Of a stretch of 5,464 nucleotides of DNA, positions 1-5,464 are shown piece by piece. The translations under genes and the position numbers were made by a program. The first letter of the stretch is position 1. Each line of letters opens with the position of its first letter. Below the pieces are notes generated by a model. The model was not told the DNA's origin, made no database searches, and saw nothing but the letters and a program-made list of their open reading frames with translations. The DNA comes from an uncultured Clostridia bacterium (GTDB lineage: Bacteria > Bacillota > Clostridia > Christensenellales > Borkfalkiaceae): contig CAMOVY010000075.1 in NCBI GenBank assembly GCA_946627905.1, positions 1-5,464 of the forward strand, read 5' to 3'.

Positions 1-1039
1 TTCTGAAATAGAACTGCGGACGATAGTTGTTGAAGAACGGAGTATGACGGCCGCCTTCTTCCTGCTTTAATACGTAAACCTGACCTTCGAATTCGGTGTG
101 GGGTTTAACAGTACCGGGCTTCGCGATAACCTGTCCACGTTCGATGTCCGTTTTGTCGATACCACGAAGAAGTGCGCCGACGTTGTCGCCCGCTTGCGCT
201 TCGTCCAAGGTCTTACGGAACATTTCAAGACCGGTGATAACCGTCGTCTTCGCCTTTTCGGAAAGACCGATGATTTCAGCGGGGTCGTTGATTTTAGCAA
301 CGCCTCTTTCAACTCTGCCCGTAGCAACCGTACCACGACCACTAATCGTGAATACGTCTTCAACAGGGAGAAGGAAGGGCTTTTCGTCGTCTCTTTTGGG
401 AGTCGGAATATAACTGTCAACAGCGTCCATAAGTTCGAAAATGCATTTGCATTCGGGGGCGTTCTTGATTTCGTCGGGAGTGTGGTCGCCCTGAGCGAAT
501 TCGAGCGCTTTTAATGCAGAACCCTTGATGATGGGCGTATCGTCGCCAGGGAATCCGTATTCGTTCAAAAGGTCGCGGATTTCCATTTCGACGAGTTCCT
601 GAAGTTCGGGGTCGTCGAGTTGATCGCACTTATTCATGAATACGATGATATAGGGCACGCCTACCTGACGAGCGAGAAGGATGTGTTCTCTCGTCTGGGG
701 CATCGGACCGTCGGTAGCAGCAACGACGAGAATAGCGCCGTCCATCTGCGCAGCACCGGTAATCATGTTCTTAACGTAGTCCGCGTGTCCGGGGCAATCA
801 ACGTGAGCATAGTGGCGGTTAGCCGTCTGATATTCAACGTGCGCGGTATTGATTGTTATACCACGTGCCTTTTCTTCGGGTGCTTTATCGATTTCGTCGT
901 ATCTCATTTTCTGCGCTTCGCCGAAAGCGGCAAGCGTCATCGTGATAGCGGCGGTAAGAGTGGTCTTGCCGTGGTCGACGTGGCCGATAGTACCGATGTT
1001 AATGTGCGGTTTGCTTCTGTCAAATTTAGCCTTTGCCAT
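1..1039 (-). CDS. tuf: Elongation factor Tu (3' end cut off by window edge)
   Basis: EF-Tu is the cytoplasmic GTPase that carries aminoacyl-tRNA to the ribosomal A site. Reading from ATG at 1039 gives MAKAKFDRSKPHINIGTIGH and 346 complete codons to the window edge. The GTPase domain (about 1-200) has the P-loop GHVDHGKT (19-26), switch I RGITI (59-63), DCPGH with the catalytic His85, NKCD (136-139) and SALKALE (174-180). Domain 2 starts near PVEDVFTISGRGTV (224-237), and domain 3 starts near residue 306 and reaches RPQFYFR. Compared with the usual 395-400 residues, about 50-60 are missing only because the window ends. A GGAGGA ribosome binding site lies 8 bases upstream of the ATG. It follows fusA by 148 bases and has its own promoter there. 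Codon use differs from fusA: Ile is almost never ATA, and GCT, GGT, CGT and CTT/CTC are frequent, as expected for a very highly expressed gene. Whether a second tuf copy exists cannot be seen. Confidence 0.98.
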   Translation of the reverse strand, partial: MAKAKFDRSKPHINIGTIGHVDHGKTTLTAAITMTLAAFGEAQKMRYDEIDKAPEEKARGITINTAHVEYQTANRHYAHVDCPGHADYVKNMITGAAQMDGAILVVAATDGPMPQTREHILLARQVGVPYIIVFMNKCDQLDDPELQELVEMEIRDLLNEYGFPGDDTPIIKGSALKALEFAQGDHTPDEIKNAPECKCIFELMDAVDSYIPTPKRDDEKPFLLPVEDVFTISGRGTVATGRVERGVAKINDPAEIIGLSEKAKTTVITGLEMFRKTLDEAQAGDNVGALLRGIDKTDIERGQVIAKPGTVKPHTEFEGQVYVLKQEEGGRHTPFFNNYRPQFYFR

Positions 1040-1047
1040 TAAAGTTT

Positions 1048-1053
1048 TCCTCC
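1048..1053 (-). promoter_or_regulatory. tuf ribosome binding site
   Basis: GGAGGA on the minus strand, 8 bases before the tuf ATG at 1039. It is an almost full anti-16S match and fixes the start. The preceding stretch is A/T-rich and should be unstructured. Confidence 0.9.
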
Positions 1054-1097
1054 AAAAAAATAATAGATAAATTTTTTATTTGATTTTGATTTTTGTT

Positions 1098-1129
1098 TGC
1101 GAACGGGCAGAATTTACCCTTTTTTCGCA
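1098..1129 (-). promoter_or_regulatory. Hairpin in tuf 5' untranslated leader
   Basis: In the transcript, TGCGAA (1129-1124) pairs with TTCGCA (1103-1098). Inside it, GGGTA (1119-1115) pairs with TGCCC (1109-1105, including one G-U) around the five-base loop AATTC. An AAAA/G internal loop separates the two stems. The hairpin would begin about five nucleotides from the predicted transcript end near 1134. No U-run follows it in the sense direction, so it is not an intrinsic terminator. A role in protecting the 5' end of the mRNA is an inference. Confidence 0.55.
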
Positions 1130-1140
1130 TTGATATACCT

Positions 1141-1169
1141 ATTTTACAATAAAATAAGGTAATTGTCAA
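1141..1169 (-). promoter_or_regulatory. Sigma-A-type promoter for tuf
   Basis: TTGACA (1169-1164) is a perfect -35 element. It is followed after exactly 17 bases by TAAAAT (1146-1141), one mismatch from the TATAAT consensus. Transcription would start near 1134, giving a leader of about 95 nucleotides before tuf. The site lies between fusA and tuf, with no terminator visible after fusA, so it should supplement read-through from the upstream promoter. A second, weaker pair, CTGACA-17-TATTTT, is shifted 10 bases upstream. Confidence 0.8.
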
Positions 1170-1178
1170 TAATTGTCA
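1160..1178 (-). repeat. 9-bp direct repeat over the tuf -35 region
   Basis: TGACAATTA occurs twice with a 10-bp period (1178-1170 and 1168-1160), so the -35 element is duplicated one helical turn upstream. It may be a chance repeat in AT-rich DNA, the remnant of a small duplication, or the basis of tandem overlapping promoters. Confidence 0.6.
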
Positions 1179-1187
1179 GCGGATTTT

Positions 1188-3257
1188 TTAGGCTTTTTTG
1201 CCGATTATCTTTTCCGCAACCGATTTCGGAACTTCCGCGTAGTGGTCGAACTGCATTGTGTAGTTGCCCCTGCCCTGCGTTCTCGAACGGAGATCGGTAG
1301 CGTAACCGAACATTTCCGCAAGCGGAATATGCGCGTCGATAACTTTTACGCCGTTTCTGTCTTCCGTGCCCTGAATAATTCCGCGACGGGCCGTTACGTT
1401 GCCCATTATATCGCCGAAATACGCTTCTGGAGTGGTGATTTCAACTTTCATAATCGGTTCTAAGAGTACTGATTTCGCTTTCGCAAGACCGTCTTTTAAC
1501 GCCATAGAACCCGCGATCTTAAACGCCATTTCCGAAGAGTCGACGTCGTGATAACTTCCGTCGTAAACGGTAACTTTAAAGTCGACGACTTCGTAACCTG
1601 CGAGAATACCGGTTTTTGCCGCTTCCATAATACCTTTGTTAATAGGCTGGATAAACTCTTTCGGGATAGATCCGCCGACCGTTTCGTCCACGAACTCGTA
1701 CCCCTTGCCCGGTTCTTGCGGCTCTAAGCGGATTTTACAATGACCGTACTGACCGTGGCCGCCCGTCTGACGTTTGTAAAGCCCTTCGGCTTCGACCGCC
1801 TGACGGATAGTTTCCTTATAAGCAACCTGCGGCTTACCGACGTTGGCTTCTACCCTGAATTCCCTTAAAAGTCTGTCGACGATAATTTCAAGGTGAAGTT
1901 CGCCCATACCCGCGATAATGGTCTGCCCCGTTTCACCGTCCGTATAAGTCTTGAAAGACGGGTCTTCTTCCGCGAGTTTTGCAAGCGCGAAGCCCATTTT
2001 TTCCTGTCCCGCTTTGGTTTTCGGTTCTATTGCGACCTGAATAACGGGATCGGGGAATTCCATCTTTTCAAGAATTATGGGGTGGTTTTCGTCGCAAAGC
2101 GTGTCGCCCGTCGTGGTGTCTTTAAGTCCTACGATAGCGACGATTTCGCCCGCGGAAACTTCTTCCACTTCTTCGCGGTGGTTAGCGTGCATACGAAGTA
2201 TTCGCGCAACTCTTTCCTTTTTGCCCTTAACGCTGTTATACACGTAAGAACCTGTTTTAAGCGAGCCCGAATACGCGCGGAAGAACGCGAGTTTTCCGAC
2301 GAACGGGTCGGTCATAATCTTGAACGCTAAGCCGCAGAACGGTTCGGTAAAAGACGGATGTCTTACGATTTCTTCGTCCTTATCGTTTACGCCTTTTATT
2401 TCGCCTACGTCCAAGGGGTTGGGGAGATAATCCACAACCGCGTCGAGAAGATTCTGCACGCCTTTGTTCTTGTACGAAGAACCGCAGAGAACGGGCGTAA
2501 GTTTCATAGCGAGCGTCGCTTTTCTCAAGCCCTTTTTAATGTCTTCTAAAGGCAAATCGCCTTCTTCGAAGTATTTTTCCATCAAAGCGTCGTCCTGTTC
2601 CGCCGCGATTTCAACTAACTTCGCGCGAATCTCTTCGACTTTATCTTTATATTCGTCGGGAACTTCGGTAACTTCGATTTCCTTGCCCAAGTCGTCTTTA
2701 TAGATATCCGCCTTACGGGTAAGAATATCGATAACGCCTACGAACGTGTCTTCTTTTCCGATAGGAAGAAGAATCGGCACGGCGTTGGTGTGCAGCCTTT
2801 CGTGCATCATATTGACGGCGTTTTCAAAACTTGCGCCGTTGATATCCATCTTATTGACGTACGCGATACGGGGAACTTTGTACTTGTCCGCCTGGCGCCA
2901 CACCGTTTCGCTCTGGGGTTCTACGCCGCCTTTGGCGCAGAAAGTAGCAACCGCGCCGTCTAAAACGCGCAAAGACCTTTCGACTTCTACGGTGAAGTCG
3001 ACGTGTCCGGGCGTGTCGATTATGTTGATGCGGTGTCCTTTCCAGTAGCAGGTCGTAGCGGCGCTGGTTATGGTTATACCGCGCTCCTGTTCCTGTTCCA
3101 TCCAGTCCATAGTAGCCGCGCCTTCGTGAACTTCGCCTATTTTGTGGGTTTTGCCCGTGTAGAACAAAATACGCTCGGTCGTCGTGGTTTTACCCGCGTC
3201 GATATGCGCCATAATCCCTATGTTTCTGGTTAATAATAAATCACTGTCTTTCGGCAT
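1188..3257 (-). CDS. fusA: Elongation factor G
   Basis: EF-G is the GTPase that moves tRNAs and mRNA through the ribosome after peptide bond formation and helps recycle ribosomes. The 689-residue length is normal for the family. The G domain has the P-loop AHIDAGKT (17-24), switch I ERGITI (58-63), DTPGH (81-85) and NKMD (135-138). Domain II begins near residue 290. Domain IV begins near QTGGHGQYGH (497), with the decoding-tip segment GSYHDVDSSE around 567-576. Domain V spans roughly 598-680 and includes EMFGYATDLR and GNYTMQFDHY. The protein ends in a basic KIIGKKA tail. The ATG at 3257 is preceded by GGAGA at 7 bases, and the N-terminus MPKDSDLLLTRNIGIMAHID aligns with family starts. Only 14 bases separate it from the rpsG stop, so translation is probably coupled. 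Codon use includes frequent ATA, TTA and GCG, unlike tuf. No frameshift or missing motif was seen. Confidence 0.98.
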   Translation of the reverse strand: MPKDSDLLLTRNIGIMAHIDAGKTTTTERILFYTGKTHKIGEVHEGAATMDWMEQEQERGITITSAATTCYWKGHRINIIDTPGHVDFTVEVERSLRVLDGAVATFCAKGGVEPQSETVWRQADKYKVPRIAYVNKMDINGASFENAVNMMHERLHTNAVPILLPIGKEDTFVGVIDILTRKADIYKDDLGKEIEVTEVPDEYKDKVEEIRAKLVEIAAEQDDALMEKYFEEGDLPLEDIKKGLRKATLAMKLTPVLCGSSYKNKGVQNLLDAVVDYLPNPLDVGEIKGVNDKDEEIVRHPSFTEPFCGLAFKIMTDPFVGKLAFFRAYSGSLKTGSYVYNSVKGKKERVARILRMHANHREEVEEVSAGEIVAIVGLKDTTTGDTLCDENHPIILEKMEFPDPVIQVAIEPKTKAGQEKMGFALAKLAEEDPSFKTYTDGETGQTIIAGMGELHLEIIVDRLLREFRVEANVGKPQVAYKETIRQAVEAEGLYKRQTGGHGQYGHCKIRLEPQEPGKGYEFVDETVGGSIPKEFIQPINKGIMEAAKTGILAGYEVVDFKVTVYDGSYHDVDSSEMAFKIAGSMALKDGLAKAKSVLLEPIMKVEITTPEAYFGDIMGNVTARRGIIQGTEDRNGVKVIDAHIPLAEMFGYATDLRSRTQGRGNYTMQFDHYAEVPKSVAEKIIGKKA

Positions 3258-3264
3258 AAATCAA

Positions 3265-3269
3265 TCTCC
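3265..3269 (-). promoter_or_regulatory. fusA ribosome binding site
   Basis: GGAGA, 7 bases before the fusA ATG at 3257, sits inside the 14-base gap after the rpsG stop codon. This placement favours re-initiation by ribosomes finishing rpsG. Confidence 0.8.
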
Positions 3270-3271
3270 GA

Positions 3272-3742
3272 TTAAAATTTGTAATGCGCGAAAGCCTTGT
3301 TCGCTTCTGCCATTCTATGCGTATCTTCTTTCTTCTTTACGGCGTTGCCCGTGTTGTTGAAAGCGTCTACGAGTTCGGCGGAAAGCCTGTCGCACATATT
3401 TCTTTCACTGCGCTTTCTAGCCGCCGCAACCAACCAGCGGATAGCGAGCGTCTGTCTACGTTCCGCACGGATTTCGATAGGCACTTGATAGTTAGCGCCG
3501 CCGACTCTCCTTGCTTTTACTTCTACCATAGGCATAATGTTAGCAAGCGCGGTGTTGAACATTTCCATAGGTTCTTGACCGACTTTTGCCGCCGCCGCGC
3601 TGAACGCGTCGTACACGATGCCTTGCGCAATGCCCTTTTTACCGTCAAGCATAACCTGATTAACGAGTTTGGTAACAACCTTATCGTTATATACGGGGTC
3701 GGGCAAAACGTCTCTTTTTGCAATATTGCCACGTCTTGGCAT
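3272..3742 (-). CDS. rpsG: 30S ribosomal protein S7
   Basis: S7 is a primary 16S rRNA-binding protein that nucleates assembly of the 30S head and lies near the exit-site tRNA. The product is 156 residues, the standard bacterial length. It starts MPRRGNIAKRDVLPDPVYND, has the beta-hairpin segment ARRVGGANYQVPIEI near the middle, then the helix RQTLAIRWLVAAARKR, and ends with the conserved KKKEDTHRMAEANKAFAHYKF-type tail. The ATG at 3742 is preceded by a perfect AGGAGG at 8 bases. The frame stays open up to 3940, but that extension has no S7 homology and contains the ribosome binding site, so the shorter start is right. The 254-base gap upstream is structured. In E. coli, S7 represses the str mRNA by binding the same intercistronic position, and the layout here suggests a similar arrangement. 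Confidence 0.98.
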   Translation of the reverse strand: MPRRGNIAKRDVLPDPVYNDKVVTKLVNQVMLDGKKGIAQGIVYDAFSAAAAKVGQEPMEMFNTALANIMPMVEVKARRVGGANYQVPIEIRAERRQTLAIRWLVAAARKRSERNMCDRLSAELVDAFNNTGNAVKKKEDTHRMAEANKAFAHYKF

Positions 3743-3750
3743 AATAATAT

Positions 3751-3756
3751 CCTCCT
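3751..3756 (-). promoter_or_regulatory. rpsG ribosome binding site
   Basis: A perfect AGGAGG 8 bases before the ATG at 3742. It decides the start against the in-frame upstream ATG at 3940, which would place this site inside the coding sequence. Confidence 0.92.
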
Positions 3757-3792
3757 TTAAATTTTTTTGCGCTTTAACGCTTAACTGAATTT

Positions 3793-3945
3793 GCGCTAAT
3801 CGCGCCACTTTAAGGGTAAACCCTAAAAGTACGGCTATCGCTTGCCCCTGTTTTTTGTCGGGAGTAGCGAACCTTCTGCCGATGTTCTCGGCATACTGCC
3901 TACCAATCGGGTTAATTTTCCGAAGCAATTCCGATTTCAAGTAGG
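3793..3945 (-). promoter_or_regulatory. Structured rpsL-rpsG intercistronic leader, candidate S7 feedback element
   Basis: The 254 bases between rpsL and rpsG contain five consecutive potential stem-loops in the sense RNA. (1) CCUACU (3945-3940) pairs with GGUAGG (3904-3899), and inside it AUCGG (3935-3931) pairs with CCGAU (3910-3906), around a cUUCGg apex. (2) UGCCGA/UCGGCA is a perfect 6-bp stem with a 5-base loop (3877-3893). (3) At 3833-3873, GGU/GCC, UCGCU/AGCGA and UCCC/GGGG stack with a small bulge and a symmetric AC/CA internal loop. (4) CUUUUAGGG/CCCUUAAAG with one mismatch and loop UUUA lies at 3808-3829. (5) GCGC/GCGC lies at 3793-3805. A small extra hairpin, GCGGU-AAU-ACCGC, lies at 3951-3963. 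E. coli has S7-binding mRNA at this position. Function here is inferred from position, structure and 16S-like segments. No terminator or convincing promoter was found inside it. Confidence 0.5.
3859..3940 (-). other. Short segments resembling 16S rRNA S7-binding region
   Basis: Three segments occur in the same order as in the 3' major domain of 16S rRNA, compared from memory. TGAAATCGGAATTGCT (within 3940-3924) resembles TGAAGTCGGAATCGCT. CAGTATGCCG (3898-3889) resembles CAGCATGCCG of the helix 43 strand. TACTCCCG (3866-3859) loosely resembles TACGTTCCCG. Spacing between blocks differs from rRNA. The first block matches the E. coli form better than typical clostridial forms, so chance cannot be excluded. 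Confidence 0.35.
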
Positions 3946-3996
3946 TGTGTGCGGTATTACCGCTTATTTTTTGGTTTTTAAAAAACGGGTTAAGCC

Positions 3997-4368
3997 TTAT
4001 TTAGGCTTTTTAGCGCCGTATCTGGACCTTGCCTGCTTGCGTTTAGCAACGCCTGCGGTATCCAACGCGCCGCGGATAATGTGGTATCTGACGCCCGGCA
4101 AGTCTTTAACCCTGCCGCCGCGGATAAGGACGGAACTGTGTTCCTGCAAATTATGTCCTTCGCCGGGGATGTAGACGATACCTTCTTGCTTATTAGTAAG
4201 TCTTACACGCGCGATTTTACGTAGCGCGGAGTTAGGCTTTTTAGGCGTAGTGGTGGTAACCGATAAACATACGCCGCGTTTTTGCGGACATTCGTCTAAA
4301 ATAGGCGATTTGGATTTATAGGTTATCTGTTTTCTGCCTTGTCTTATAAGTTGTTGTATTGTCGGCAT
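3997..4368 (-). CDS. rpsL: 30S ribosomal protein S12
   Basis: S12 sits at the 30S decoding centre and controls codon-anticodon fidelity. The product is 123 residues, with conserved PQKRGVC (28-34), TTPKKPNSALRK (40-51), YIPGEGHNLQEH (66-77) and GGRVKDLPGVRYH (84-96). It lacks the roughly 14-residue insertion of Bacillus S12. Lys43 and Lys88 keep the usual residues at positions where substitutions give streptomycin resistance, and Asp89 is the residue methylthiolated in some bacteria. The segment after RLTN reads KQEGIV, where most family members have G-x-E-V-T-A, which is unusual but in register. The ATG at 4368 follows AAGGAGG at 7 bases; the open frame upstream to 4467 is leader, not protein. 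It is the first gene after the promoter at 4498-4526. The L7Ae-like gene that Bacillus has between rpoC and rpsL is absent. Confidence 0.98.
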   Translation of the reverse strand: MPTIQQLIRQGRKQITYKSKSPILDECPQKRGVCLSVTTTTPKKPNSALRKIARVRLTNKQEGIVYIPGEGHNLQEHSSVLIRGGRVKDLPGVRYHIIRGALDTAGVAKRKQARSRYGAKKPK

Positions 4369-4375
4369 TTCTTTA

Positions 4376-4380
4376 CCTCC
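4376..4380 (-). promoter_or_regulatory. rpsL ribosome binding site
   Basis: GGAGG within AAGGAGGT, 7 bases before the ATG at 4368. It is the strongest such site in the window, and it rejects the longer in-frame start at 4467. Confidence 0.92.
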
Positions 4381-4388
4381 TTGATTTT

Positions 4389-4420
4389 TTCGGAATATTT
4401 CGGAAAACGGACCTTCGGAA
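4389..4420 (-). repeat. Three TTCCGAA copies in the rpsL leader
   Basis: TTCCGAA occurs at 4420-4414, 4405-4399 and 4395-4389 in the sense RNA, just upstream of the rpsL ribosome binding site. The intervals between starts are 15 and 10 bases. The copies cannot pair with each other. Their role, if any, is unknown; a protein or RNA contact site and chance are both possible. Confidence 0.45.
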
Positions 4421-4454
4421 ATCACGTTTTTGAAATCGTGTCTTTTTTTGCCCG

Positions 4455-4483
4455 CAAAATTCCGCAAATTTCGCGGAATTTTG
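4455..4483 (-). promoter_or_regulatory. 11-bp hairpin at the 5' end of the rpsL leader
   Basis: CAAAATTCCGC (4483-4473) and GCGGAATTTTG (4465-4455) are perfectly complementary around the seven-base loop GAAATTT. The hairpin would begin about eight nucleotides after the predicted transcription start near 4491. No U-run follows in the sense direction (CGGGCAAAAAAAG comes next), so it is not a terminator. It is the most stable-looking perfect stem in the window. It could stabilise the 5' end of the mRNA or take part in leader regulation. Confidence 0.65.
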
Positions 4484-4497
4484 TGCAGCAGAATACT

Positions 4498-4526
4498 ATT
4501 TTATCATTTTATTGCTTTTAAGTCAA
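4498..4526 (-). promoter_or_regulatory. Sigma-A-type promoter for the rpsL-rpsG-fusA(-tuf) unit
   Basis: TTGACT (4526-4521) is a -35 element with one mismatch. It is separated by 17 bases from the -10 TAAAAT (4503-4498), which also has a TGn extension directly upstream (TGA). The start would be near 4491, leaving a leader of about 120 nucleotides before the rpsL ATG. It lies in the 205-base gap after rpoC, so translation-factor and ribosomal genes can be expressed independently of the rpoBC transcript. No strong terminator separates them from rpoC. Confidence 0.8.
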
Positions 4527-4573
4527 ACGAAATAGCGCGCTTTCGGCTTTTACGCCTAACTGCTTAACGTTAT

Positions 4574-5464
<891 letters not shown>

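Noticed and set aside
96..1070. Plus-strand open frames opposite tuf
   Set aside because: They are antisense shadows of the EF-Tu reading frame, with low-complexity translations and no ribosome binding sites or recognisable domains.
1105..1125. Plus-strand GGGCA...TACCC stem followed by a T-run as an antisense terminator
   Set aside because: The 5-bp stem is short, no plus-strand gene would use it, and the same bases are better explained as the sense-strand tuf leader hairpin.
1173..3233. Plus-strand open frames opposite fusA
   Set aside because: They mirror the EF-G codons, overlap each other in several frames, and have no family resemblance.
3743..3940. 66-codon in-frame extension of rpsG to an ATG at 3940
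   Set aside because: It shows no S7 homology, a perfect AGGAGG site sits inside it 8 bases before the conserved MPRRGNIAK start, and the region forms consecutive RNA hairpins.
3912..3940. TTGAAA with AATTAA at 17-base spacing as an internal rpsG promoter
   Set aside because: The -10 matches consensus at only three of six positions and the -35 lies inside the structured leader.
3992..4008. Inverted repeat AAGCCT-TATTT-AGGCTT overlapping the rpsL stop, as a terminator
   Set aside because: In the sense direction the stem is followed by AACCCG, not a U-run. Only the antisense direction has a few T's, and a 6-bp stem there is weak.
4369..4467. 33-codon in-frame extension of rpsL to an ATG at 4467
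   Set aside because: It crosses the 11-bp leader hairpin and the ribosome binding site and has no S12 homology; the family start MPTIQQLIRQGRK is at 4368.
3284..4521. Plus-strand open frames opposite rpsG, rpsL and their leaders
   Set aside because: No recognisable protein family and no supporting promoter or ribosome binding site; the minus strand explains the region.
4528..4545. Weak hairpin CGAAA/TTTCG after rpoC as an intrinsic terminator
   Set aside because: The stem is only 5 bp and mostly A-T, the following tract is interrupted, and it overlaps the promoter approach; not strong enough to call.

Overview
The window holds the downstream part of the bacterial str operon, all read from the minus strand. 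From right to left on the given strand, i.e. in transcription order, the genes are the 3' end of rpoC (RNA polymerase beta'), rpsL (ribosomal protein S12), rpsG (S7), fusA (elongation factor G) and most of tuf (elongation factor Tu). tuf runs off the left edge and lacks roughly the last 50-60 codons; rpoC runs off the right edge. No mobile element, CRISPR array, tRNA or rRNA gene, or accessory gene was found. Nearly all bases are core-gene coding sequence, and no gap between genes exceeds 254 bases.

The organism looks like a Bacillota member, probably of class Clostridia or a related uncultured lineage. The beta' trigger loop continues directly into the conserved DITQGLPRVEELFEARRP segment, without the large insertion that E. 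coli has there. All four complete starts have strong GGAGG-type ribosome binding sites, and the promoters are AT-rich and close to sigma-A consensus. The protein sequences are most like clostridial versions. Base composition is intermediate, by eye in the mid-40s % GC. Genus-level placement is not possible by reading alone.

Layout: rpoC ends at 4574. A 205-base gap carries a near-consensus promoter (4498-4526) and a roughly 120-nt leader with an 11-bp hairpin ahead of rpsL. rpsL and rpsG are separated by 254 bases containing five consecutive potential stem-loops and short stretches resembling the S7-binding part of 16S rRNA. This is a candidate S7 feedback site analogous to the one known between the same genes in E. 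coli. rpsG and fusA are tightly coupled (14 bases apart). A 148-base gap before tuf holds a second near-consensus promoter and another 5'-proximal hairpin, so tuf can be transcribed both by read-through and on its own. tuf also uses noticeably different codons from fusA.

The products act together: beta' belongs to RNA polymerase, S12 and S7 are small-subunit proteins (decoding centre and head), EF-Tu delivers aminoacyl-tRNA and EF-G drives translocation. The genes themselves are ordinary. The parts worth a second look are the untranslated regions, especially the one between rpsL and rpsG.
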